The translations under genes and the position numbers were made by a program. From Strix aluco (taxonomy: Eukaryota; Chordata; Aves; Strigiformes; Strigidae), in the NCBI RefSeq assembly GCF_031877795.1, contig NC_133971.1, positions 96,824,154 through 96,888,153 on the forward strand: a stretch of DNA of 64,000 nucleotides. The letters run 5' to 3'. Below the pieces are notes generated by a model. It did no database searches and was not told the origin of the DNA. It was given only the letters and a program-made list of their open reading frames with translations. The stretch's first letter is position 1. The number at the start of each line of letters is the position of its first letter. Below are positions 38,961-50,060 of the stretch, one piece after another.

Positions 38961-41900
38961 ATTATTAATACTTTTGTTTATTTTCCCCTTTCACTGTCTT
39001 GCACCTGCAAGGGATGCTGCAGAGCAGTAACTTAGGTTGTTGTTGGTGCTGTCAAGAGGCAAAACACTAAACGTTACTGACAAGTCATCTGAAAGCTGTT
39101 GGGCACGGTGTGAAGCCCTCGGTGCCCCAGCCCACTGCCCAGGTCTGACGTGTGCAGTGCAGGCTCCACGCTGCCTTCACCCCCGGCACTCCACCGAGTC
39201 CCTTTCGCTTGAGCGGAGCGCAGCTACTCAGCAGTAGGCTCTATTCAGTTTTAATTGGGGAACTCTCTTGAAAGGTTTAAGGGATAGTGGGTCTTGAACT
39301 GCCCCATGGTCTCGAGACACATTTCTGTGTTGGAGCTTATGCACGCTTGGGTACGGCAGGACAGCGTAACTTCTCCAGGTAAATGGTTCCTTTTAGCAGA
39401 CAGAACTGCACTCAGCTGGGTGAAGGAGGGAGGAGCTCTGCTGAGGACTCTGGCTTTTTCCAAGTACCAGACTTGGGGTGGGAAAAAAAAGATACTTAGT
39501 GGGACAATTAATACTACAATGTCTCTCACATAGTATTTCTTGCCTAGTCCTCCAGCTCCTCCAGACACTGGGGCTTCTGTATCTTCTGAGTAACTCAAGA
39601 TTCCTAGGTACTAGTAATAAAAAAGGCCTGTTGGGTAGTTTTCTCTTTCCAGGGGAGCTTTCCAGTGTCCAAGCATTATTCCAGGAGTGGTACTTCCGCC
39701 GGTTCCCTTTTGAGATTCTTCTGCATGGAAGCTGGTCTCCTCCAAGCAGAGATTACCTGGTAATGACCAACCTGTTTGTTTATTGCTATTTTACTTGATC
39801 TTGGGCAAAAGACAGTTTCACATTTCATTTGGCTGACCCTTTCAGAAATCGTGGCTCCTTTGCTGCTCAACGCCTCGGTGTAAGTTTGTCGTGGTCCTAA
39901 GTGTGCTGGCCTCATCTCCCCATAAACCCAGCTCTCGGGGGACACGCGTCCTTATCAGACAGAAAAGCAAAAGCAAGTGGTGGCCCCAAATGCAACACAG
40001 GCATGTTGGAAGTGTAGTGCCTTATTAATGAACTAACTTTGTACTGATTCGGGGGCTGGCCAGTCACCCGCTCTCTCTGCTGCCAGTGGGGTCAGTGATG
40101 GTTTTGGTTTGCTGGAGGAGAGGCTGAGCAGGGAGTAATGCCAGCAGGCTTGTGTTTCAAGCAGAAGGGATTTTAAGGGACAGCATGGTGTAATATAGCC
40201 AACGAGGCCAGCACGGAGAAGGGAAAGTGTAAGAGAAGTTTCCTGTGCATTTGCATACCAAAGAAGCAGCAGCAAGCAGCTGGGCACGGTTTCAGCACAC
40301 TGGAAACCCAAGGAATGCTGCTGGAGAGCCACGGTAAAGGGAATGAAAAGAAATGAAGCTGCAGCCTCCCCTCCTCTTCCATCCCGCTGTTCGGCTGTGC
40401 AGGCTGAAAAGGGAGTAGCTACAGCCTGAAAAGCTTCCAAGGCTTCTGCTGGGGCACAGCCTGAGCCATGACATTCACAGTTGCTGTTCAAATTAAAGCA
40501 AGTTCAGCTCGGTGTGGGTTTGCTGTGAGTTCAGGGTGTTCCCCTCAGGAGCAGGGAGCAAGCCCTGAATTAGGAATTCTCTGGAGAGGCTCCCAAAATG
40601 TGGGGATGGGAGGAAGGACAGGAGCGAGAGGAAGGCAAACCCCCTTCAGAGCATGCAGCAGGACCCCCATCAAGGGCACCTCGCCATACCTGGTCCTCTG
40701 CAGCAACCAAACCACCAGCCCCAGCTGCTGCCAGGCTCTGCCACGGAAACCAGTCAGAGCCAAGCAGCAAACAGGGCTGGGCCAGCCGGGACGCCATCGC
40801 CGATGCAGCGGCCACCGCTGCCGTAGCCTCCCAGTCCCAAGCACACTCGAGGGAGGCACTGAGCCTCCTTTGCCATTGCAAACAGCCTGGGGACCCCTGG
40901 AAGACAGGGCACCCCCCAATCGGCGCTCTGCGTGTGGAGCTACAAGTCTGTCAGGGCTTCCTAACAGGAATCTGGTTTCCTGGAGACCGGGAAGTGAACA
41001 GCACGTTGTAAAGCAACGTGAGACACCAGTGAAAAGGCAAAAGTCTCAGCATGACTAGGGGAATTATCTCCTCTTGTAAACCATAAAGAAAATATTTAAA
41101 CATATTTTTACCTGAGATCTGACATTTGAATTGTTTACTTTTAATTAATGTTGTGACACTGATGGTCAATTACATTGATGACATTAATACCCCTCTTTCT
41201 ACACCTTCCTTCCTCTGAGGATTTAACAGTAATGGATTAAACCTCATAAAACCTCTCTGTGAGGTCGGAAAGGGATCATTTACCCTCCACTGTTTTTCAG
41301 CCACTCTTTTGGTTGAACACAGAGGTACATAATGTTGCCCATAGATTAGAACAGAAGTACTAATTAAGGCTTCAGGGAACATTTAGGCAGGCAGAACATA
41401 GCATTAGTGTCAGGTCTGGGGTTAATGTGTAGCATTCACCCTGTGCAAAGGCAGGGATTTCTGACCCTGGAGGCAATGCCTGACAGGTATATATGTGTGT
41501 GTGTATGTATAGACATCTTCTCCTGTTGTGTGCCTTTCCATTCGATCCCTTCTGCTCTTCAGCAGGGTAGGGAGCTCACTGAGACCTCTTCCCAAGTCTC
41601 CAGCTACAGAGAAACTGCCTGATCAGGACTGCAACCACCCGTTGGGGAAGAGCGACTGTGACCAGAGCCATGCTCCTCAGCAGCACAGCCAGTCCCACCT
41701 CTCCTGGTCAGATGCAGCTGCCTGGAGCGTGGGCACCCAGTGCGGTCCCAGAGAAACAGCCGTCAGCACAGACCCTGCACGACAAGGCTTGGACGCACCT
41801 GTGAGCACACGGCATTTTGCCAAGAGGGTTGGGAGGGCTGGCTGTGGCGTGGCGGGGGCCAGGTGCCATGCTGGGGCATGTGCGCGGTTGGGCCGGTGCG

Positions 41901-43329
41901 GCGGGGCAGGCGGGCAGTGCCTGGCTGTCACGCCGCCTGTCAGCAGGGCTCTGCAGACGTGGGGTCTCTGGGAAACAGCACGGAAACAAGGCAGTGAGGC
42001 TGTAGTACGCGTGGAAAACAAAAACACAAACCACTTGGGCAAGTTTTGAATGCGTCTTCCTGGGGACACGCACTCGCTTATCAGTGGGGAAGTAACAGAA
42101 AATGACAGCATGGAGCCAGCCCTCCACATTGTGCACGGGGCCATACTGAGACACTTTCCAAAACGTTCAATTTACCAGCAACAAAAATGCGCTTGAGAAA
42201 GGCTGTGAGAACGGTGGGAAGGAACAATGAGCAAGGGGAAGTGGGACAGCGGGTCAGCCAGAGCCACCTCGTTCCCTGCAATCAACCCCACAGGAAGCTA
42301 AATGCTCTGCTGTGGGGACAGCAAGCTGGCGCAGCAGCTGTGGGGCTCGGCGGCCGTGGGGCTCGGCGGAGGGGCGAGCGCGGCGCAGCTCTCCTGCCGG
42401 GCCTGACGCTGGGCATTCAGACCGCGGGAGCGAGGCACAGCGATGGCTGCCCGCTGCCGAGAGGAGCGCCCAGGCCCCGTGGCTCTAGCTGGGCCTCTGC
42501 GTCACGCGGTGCCGTGGAATGGCGCAGAGGCAATGGGGATGGCACATTCAGGTGGGCGGGGGTTTCTCTCTCTGGTTGCCCAGCTTGCCCGGGGCCTGCG
42601 CCCAGAGGGACCAGCCTGCAGACAGCAATGGGTAAGGCTGCAGCCCAGGGGAAAGGGCGGTAAGAGGCTGAAGCACAGCTGTGGTGGGTGGGGCAGAGGA
42701 CTCAGCACGAGGTGACAAGGGGAACCAGGTCCCACAGGGAGCAGAACATTCAAAACTAACAAAAGACCTATTTTTTAACTCTGTCACACAGTTAAACAGT
42801 GCAACTTATTCTGCCACAGAAATTGATGAATATAAAGGTTTCAGCAAAGCTAAGAAATGTATTTGTAGGAAATACAAACATTTTGGAAGGCTTCCTTCAT
42901 CTCTTATTTTGATAGAGTAATACCTGTGCAAGAATCCAGATTACCTGATGTCTGCCCTGTTCACACTGCAAGAACCTGGGATAACACGATCTTGAGATGG
43001 ATTGGGTCTGGCAGCACTTACCGTATGGGGGGTAACTAGTCTACTAATTTAGACTAGTAACTAGTCTAAAGTCAGAGGCCTTTGACTTCCATGCAGGTGG
43101 AAACCTGCTTTTCAACCTCACACATACAGTGTCACAAAGTGTAATTTAGCTACAGGGTCTCAAAGGAGGTTTGGTTGGGCTGTTGGCACTGCTTTGTCAT
43201 TCAACTGAAATAGGGCTTGATTTAGACATAAGAATACAAGAAGCAAGCAAAGCACTCAGTGACAAGGGCTGTGTCTGCATACACCTTGAAGAGATGATAC
43301 TTTTGTTTGTGGAGGGCAGTCTTGAATAA
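38961..43329. other. Intergenic region downstream of ZNF532
   Basis: No gene is recognised. The stretch alternates AT-rich DNA with GC-rich patches at about 40500-41000, 41640-42000 and 42300-42720, which give many overlapping open frames on both strands with low-complexity Gly/Ala/Pro/Arg composition, as GC-rich non-coding DNA does. A direct and inverted ACTAGTCTA repeat cluster lies at 43033-43068. No LTR or CR1 block was recognised before 43330. Confidence 0.6.
43033..43068. repeat. Clustered direct and inverted ACTAGTCTA repeats
   Basis: ACTAGTCTA (43035-43043) is followed after 6 bases by its exact reverse complement TAGACTAGT (43050-43058). TAACTAGTCTA then occurs again at 43058-43068. 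The first two arms could form a 9-bp hairpin. It lies about 300 bases before the ancient CR1. Confidence 0.85.
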
Positions 43330-44215
43330 ATGCCAGAGGTGTCTGGATCGAGGGCTGTACTTGTTCATAAACAGCCTGAAAAAGGGAGGCACAAGTCACA
43401 AGGTTGCTCATGACACTAAGCTATGCAAGGCAGGAAAAATGACTGCAAAGCACTGCAAAAGGACATCGCAGTACTGAAAAAGGTGAAAAAATGGCAGAGA
43501 AGAGTCAATGCAGAAAAATGCAACATGATTCAGAAGTGATCAAAGGAGACTGAGTTTACATACCAAATGACAGACCCCAAACCAGCCATACTAATCAGGA
43601 AGAAGACTTAGAGTCACAATTGCTAGTGCTATGAAGTTGTCAGTCTGACACATAGTAGCGATTTAAAAAGCAAACAGATTAGCAAGACAGGAATATGAAA
43701 ACAAACAGGAAATGTAGCTTATGCAGCTTGAATTCCCCACCAGCACCTCAAAGACAGATCAGACCCGGAATAGGCACATGGAAGGACAGATACCACAAGG
43801 ACTTCTGCAGGGGTGCTGTCAAAACAGGGTATGGCTCATCAGCCTGAGTAAGGGCTGGCCCAAGCAGGTATGCCAGAGGTTACTAAAGCCACGGTGATGA
43901 GGAACAGGGTTGAGAAATGGGAGCATCCAAATGAAATAGAGGGTTCAGAAGTGCTTCTTCATTAAATATGTAGTTAAATGGGGAACTCTCTGCAATGGGA
44001 TGTTACAGATCCTAAAAGCTTACATGAATCAAAAAGTAATTAGACAAATTCATGGAAGAAAGATCCACTCAGGGCTCTTTAAAGACAAAAACCGCTCCTC
44101 TGGCTAGGGAGCTCCCTGTCCTTACAGCCTCTTCCAGGCATCTAGTGGTTTTGGCTGTGTTAGAGACAGGGCTTAAACTAGACAGGTCTGGTCTGGGCAG
44201 GATGGCTTTAGATTC
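43330..44215 (+). mobile_element. Ancient, heavily diverged CR1-type LINE remnant
   Basis: Several phrases match an old amniote CR1 family seen in turtles and crocodilians: TGACACTAAGCTATGCAAGG, AAAAATGGCAGAGAAGAGTC, GGGGAACTCTCTGCAATGGG, TAATTAGACAAATTCATGGA and, near the 3' end, GTGTTAGAGACAGGGCTTAA before CAGGATGGC. All reading frames are broken. Divergence is much greater than in the other CR1 copies here, so the insertion is probably old and possibly shared across archosaurs. Family assignment is from memory; borders are approximate. Confidence 0.75.
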
Positions 44216-47200
44216 TTTCCTACCCAAGCTGCAGCTTTTTCTTGCAAGCAGAGATCCGCAAGTCATTTTCCCATCGTGAGGTCCTCTGCAGCCCCTATGG
44301 CCCTGACCCAACGGCAAGGAGGTGCCTGTCCTGCGCTCCTGGGCTGTCTGTCCTCTCTCCCCCCCCACAGCCATGCCAGACCCTCACCAGTCCCGTGCAG
44401 GACAGGTTCTCAACTGTTTCAGTCTAGCACTCCATGCCCCCACAGGATAACAGTACAGGCAGGGGCTATGCACCTTGATGTACCACTAACTTCAGCTAGA
44501 AATATGTCTAATTCAATGCATGCATACGTATTTTCCAGTGCGCAGCCCCTTGAACACCTCCACGTGTATCTGCCTCTTTGTTTATGGGTTACGTACCGCC
44601 TGTCCCTGCACCCTGCCCACAGTACTTGGCTCCGTGGTACCCCTGGTATTCATAGGGCTGGTCCTGACTTGCCGAGGGAGGTATTTAGCCCTGTCTTGGC
44701 CAGCTGGCCCTCTTGCGGAGTAGGCACAGCAGATGTTGAATCTGGCTGACCACAATCGCTGTACTTCTGGACTTGTCTGGTTTTTTTATTTCTGGAGGAC
44801 ATTTACAGATGCACAACCTGACCTGCCAAAGGCCCAAATGTTCTCAGTTCTTCACCTCTGTGTATCTGTGGGGGATTCATCACGGCAGGCCTATTTAGTT
44901 TTAAAGGGATTTTTATATAACTCTGACCTTTTCATTCTGTTAATATTACCTTTCTCAGTACACCTAGCATGCACACGCAGCTGCCAGGCCAATAATGGGA
45001 CACAGAAAAACCTATTTTGTTTTAAAACCTTTCTCAAATATTAGGGCAGTTCAGGAGTCAATTCTTTGTATTTGAATTTCAGATTATTACTAAAAGGTTA
45101 TCTGTCTAGGCTCCCGGAAGGATGAAGGGTGGGTAATGGAGTGAAAAGAGAAATAAATACAGAACATGGCAAACACAGAAGACACAAGCGTACCCGACCT
45201 ACATCCCTGGGCTTCGCAAACAAACTGGGCTCTGTAGCCAGAGGTGGATGCAGAAGGAGCAAGAAAGAAGAAGCACTTCTTCCCTTGGAAAAAAATGGTA
45301 TTTTCTCCTCAACAGTGACTGTACAAAAACTGGTTTTAATGTTATTTCTTTCATAGCTGGAAAAAAGATAGCTTTCCTCCCTGGGGGCCAAACAGTCCGT
45401 CTGAGGGCATCGCAGTGAGACACCCTGCCATGCGGCTCAGCGGTGAGGAGAGAACCGTGTGGGCTGCCAACAGGGCAGGGTGACCTTGTCGCGATGGGAC
45501 ACCCTGCACTGCGGAAGATGCCAGGCCGCGGGAAGCCCTCCAGTGAGCCGTGCACACGCCGAGCGCAGGCCGAGCGCAGCCCTCACCATCACTGCTGGGC
45601 AGAACGCCACCCTGCAGAGCCCCAGCTGGCGCTTCGCCCGGGCTGCCCGTGGCTCGGCGGGCAGAGGACACTGTTTGCAGCAGCCCCCACAGCCTGCGGG
45701 TGTGCCTGGGCACTGCACAGCGCAGCAGGGACCGGGCGATGCCCACCCTGTCCCTGAGCCCTGCGCTGCCTCGACGCCAGTGGCTGCAGCCCGTGCAGTC
45801 ACTGGAGTCGGCAGCTGAGTCCTGGCAGAACTTGACACGTGCAGAGACCCCCAACTCCATGAAAACACCAGCCGGGAGGACTGATGGCAGCCAGGGGTGA
45901 GAGCAGAGCCACGCGCTGAGGCACCGTGCTCTCCTCCACTGCTGTAGGGTGTTTTGAAAAGACCTGGTAAAGCAAGGCACTGGAAATGACCCAGATTCAT
46001 CTGGAAAATGAACAGGAGGCACCACAATCTTCTTCTCTGACCGCCAGGTTTCTACTTTGAAGGAAAAAATGTATTTGGAGCAGTAATGTGACTATTAGCA
46101 AAATAATCTGAGCATTGTATCCTTCACAGAGATGTCCCCTAATGTGATTTGGCAGAAGCCTTTATCCAGTTCATTTATTTCATATTCTCAAATTCTGCTA
46201 TTTTGTATTCAGTGACTCTAATATGATGGTGGGGATATGGATGCACTGCGTTATAAGTATTGCTCGCCCTGAGTCCCTCCACCACTTGGCTAACATTGCC
46301 ATAGCTCTGCGTGCCAGATTGAGATTGAAGGTCAAGTACAACAATATTTCCTGGTTTAAGTGACTGTCACTTTCTCAGTTAAAATGCAGAGCAGTTCCTG
46401 ATGAATGCAATCAGGCTGTAATTGGAGGAGTTACTGTCTCAGAATATCACTTGGCCATTACATTTACATACTGTTGCTGTTAGCAAAATGAGCAGAGCCC
46501 TTTATACGCAGAGAAACGTCTCCTCATCAAGCAGCACCAGCGTTGCTCCGGACAGTTTACCTCACGGAGACGTTTCCCACACATGATGTGCTCTGCTCAA
46601 GTAATGTCAAACACTTCCCAAATGCTCATAAAGTCAAGGCATGAGCATCAAATAGCAGACTGTGGCCAGAGGCCAAATTCATCTCCACTGAACTCAGTGA
46701 TCGGGGGCCAGATTGTCTTATACGGTGCTATGATTGAGGCCTTCAAGTGCCATCACATATATAATTTCTTTTTTGTTTTCACAGGCAACATTTTAGCCTC
46801 AGTTCTTCAGTGCAGGTTAAGCAAATAGCAAATAGTTAATGAGTATCATTGTCAGCCAGCTCAGTTGCTGGTGCAACACTGCTGATCTTCGCAGGTAATA
46901 CAGAAGAGAGAAGGGATCATGGAAAAGCCATAAACAGTTAAGACACTGAGGTGACAAGAAATTAAGAGATGCAGATAAAGTTTGAGGAAAAAAAAGCAAT
47001 CAGAACTGTTTAGGAATCAAAGTGTATTGGTAAAATGCAGAAGAGACATGACCTTTCCTCTGTAGAGAAGTTACTGTCAGCCTCTAAACTCTCCAGCTGT
47101 GGCTCTCGGAACAGTCATACCTCAATCTGGAAGCAGACAGAGGTTTTTTAAGGTGTTCCTGCTCTCCCTTATCATCTTCACCCCTGCCTTTCCGTGTTCA

Positions 47201-49751
47201 CCTCACCTGATCTCAGGCTGACGGAGCTGGCTTTATGAGAGCTCCCAGACCCTTCCAGAAGCAGTTTCACTTAGGTCAGGACATTTTCTAAACATGTTAG
47301 GTTCAGTTGTGCTAAAAGTGAACCGACCACAGGCCAAGAAAGCAGTAGAAGAGCTCTTGATTTAACCACAGATCAGGTCTGTCTCCTTGCATCCCTACTG
47401 TTACCCCGGGGATCTGGGGGAGACGGCAGCAAACACCTCACAGCAGACACGCACCACATCCCTGTTACACAAACGACATCAGTGCCTGTGTGCATGGCCA
47501 AAAACATCCAAGAAACATTAACCTTTACTGGTAATGCTTACTACAAACCCCCAAGACAATCCATTTTCCTGCTTCACAGGAGATTCATCAGGTATTGATA
47601 TCACTATTGTGATTAATAAAAAGTGGTAATCTGAGCCTGCACTCGAATAAATGACTGATGTGTTATTCAGTGCTCCTCTCAGTGTCCCTCCTCGTGTCAG
47701 AGGCAGCAGCAGGGACCCCCTGGAGCTGTACCTGCGCGGGTGCTTTGGGCAGACATGGTCATGCCTCACCATGAGCTGCAGCCCGGGGGGACAGGGCAGG
47801 GGGGCTGTGGGCTGGCTAGCAGCACAGGCAGAGCTCAGCACTGCTTCCCGGCTGAGCCGCCGGGCAGGTGAGCTGCCACAGGAAAGGTGGGAGCTGCAGG
47901 AGCACGAAGGAGAGCACTGGCATGACAGTTGCTGCCGCTGGAAGATGGGGGGCACAGAATACTGCTGAAAACTACTGTTGTCCCCAAAATACCTGCCCTC
48001 ACCCCCACCCCGACTGCTGCCTGGCAGCAGCCTGTGGGCACTGGGAGGCAAAACGGAGGCCAGGCCGGTGGCAGGGACGTTTGGGTCCCATCCCGGCAGT
48101 CGCTGCCCTTGGCCCTTCTGAAGAACATCAACCACGTGCAGGGCAAGACGAAGCAGCAAAGGGGTGTAAACCCCAAAGACGGCCAGCACCAGAGCCCGGG
48201 GGTAACACCAGGCCAGCAGCAGAAGTGCAGAGGCAGGAGGCGGCAGCGGTGCCTCCTGGTCAGCTCCCGCACAGCGGTGGGGTTGTCCTGTACGTACCCC
48301 AGGTGCTGTGGGGCTGCTCAGAGGGCTTAAGAGGAGGAGACGGGTCGCTCCCCACTTACAAAGGAGGGCAGATCCACAGAAAGAGAAGTCATGAACTTGA
48401 ATGATACAAATGAGGCAGCTTTAGGAAGAGCTGTGTCAGGTATTGTCAACAGGATGCGGTTTTGCTGTGACCATAAGCCCATCAGCCACGACACAGAAGC
48501 ACTGCATCGCACAGCAAAAGCACACAGTGCCCAAGGCCATCAGCAAGCAGCCTCCTATAACACCCCTCCCGCCCCAAAGAGCACCGCGTGAGAGCACCGC
48601 AGAGCCCTGCAGCTGTTGGAAGACCCCCTCTTGGCTCAGCATCGGGGCCCCTGTAAATACCGTGCTGGGAGGGGACAGGATGGCGGAACTGGAGCTCTGG
48701 CAGCCACAGCTCCGGCACCACGCGGTGCCTCTGCCCGCTGGCCGCTGGCGGGGAGGGCGTCCGGCTGGGGACGCGGGGACAGTGGAAGGGACAGGCAGAT
48801 TTTGCAGAAGCGTTCTGCAGGACGGCTACTGGTGCAGACAGCGGTATTGCTGCTGGGGCATCGCTTCTGCACTGTCAGTTGATGTAATGCAGCTTTGAGA
48901 ACCTGATTATGCACATGAGACCGTGCCTGTGGGCTGAGACAGAGCATGACAAGGCCAGAGAACCACCTAAGTGACAATTAAGCCTGTCACTAGAGCTGAG
49001 ATCTTTGGGAGGGAAGGCTGGGTGAAACCTTCCTGATGAGGCTGCTGAACTTTATGGACACTCCCCACTCACAAATGCAGAGAGCATTTCAGATTCAAGC
49101 AAAGCTGGTTTTATGCAAAAACTGTAGCAGTTTTCATAGGAAAAAGAAACAAAAAGTCCCATAAGCCATCTCAGTGTTCTCCCCTCCCTGAGCACAAAGT
49201 CAAACCTAACACATTACACACATTTTTAGTTCACCAAGAGATTGTTCTTGGATAAGGATTAAATATTTCCTTTTGTTAGAATTTGTTAAAAACGTTTTTA
49301 CCTTCCCCTTGTGTATTGTTGGGCAATTTTGAAAGTTAACCTTTTTTTTCACTGGGAAAAGCCTAAACATCTTTTCAAGTTTTTCTGATTTTTTTTCCTG
49401 TTCCTTGGGGAAGGGGAAGGAAAAGAGAACATTATTTGCTAAACTCAATTGAGTGTTCAGATAGTTTGATCCCTCCCTCTCCTTCCCCTTTTCCCCCAGA
49501 AAAAGCAATTATTTTCACAAATAAACTATTACCTGAAACAAATCTACTCAGCTGTAATCTGATTAGCTATCCAGATTTTGGGTTACAGAGCAGACTAAAA
49601 ATGTGGACTCATACATTTAGAAATACAGCCATGCAAAGTGACATTCTCGCTGAAAACTGCCTATGAATAGATCCTTGCCAGCTACCAAGACAGACAGTAA
49701 GATTAATGAGAGAAGTCACACAAGACAAAAGCCATGCATGCGCTCAAGCAG
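44216..49751. other. Intergenic region with GC-rich patches and a possible conserved element
   Basis: No gene can be supported. GC-rich patches occur at about 45430-45950, 47650-48330 and 48590-48860, with long but unrecognised open frames, some hydrophobic on the minus strand. The stretch 46070-46560 is evenly composed, repeat-free and has homeodomain-like TAAT motifs, which is the texture of a conserved non-coding element. Around 46580-47520 and 48900-49700 I see nothing beyond AT-rich unique sequence. Confidence 0.5.
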
Positions 49752-50060
49752 CAGTCTCCAAAGTGGGGTGTGCGCACCCACTGGGATGCAGGAAGAAAAC
49801 ATGTCTTGTACCATTAAAAAATAAAATTAAATAAAAAATTAAATTTAAAAAATGAAATTAAATTAAATGAAATAAAATATTTTTTAAAAAATAATGTTTA
49901 TTTCACCTTTATCATCTTTTTTTGTGTATGTTTTATAATGTACATATTAGTACGGTAGTACATTTATGTAATTTATAAATAAATATACAGATATTGGGGG
50001 TGCATGATCAAAAGATTTTTACTGATAGGGGTGTGTGATCAGAAAAGTTTGGAGACCACA
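49752..50060. mobile_element. hAT-like non-autonomous DNA transposon (MITE-like)
   Basis: The left end reads CAGTCTCCAAAGTGGGGTGT and the right end, reverse-complemented, reads GTGGTCTCCAAACTTTTCTG. These are inverted terminal repeats resembling the CAGTGGTTCTCAAACTTTTT ends of hAT-Charlie elements. About 310 bases long, the interior is extremely AT-rich with AAATTAAATAAAATT-type repeats, and a near-repeat of the right end (GGGGGTGCATGATCAAAAGA) lies just inside it. There is no transposase frame. An 8-bp target duplication is not clear. The superfamily call is inference from the ends. Confidence 0.6.

Noticed and set aside
45351-46027. Overlapping minus-strand open frames of 224 and 196 codons
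   Set aside because: Long frames on both strands in all phases are expected in this GC-rich patch. No domain, splice structure or start context supports a gene, though the patch is noted in findings.
49807-49915. AT-rich stretch considered as a plain microsatellite
   Set aside because: It is enclosed by inverted terminal repeats, so it is better explained as the interior of the hAT-like element.
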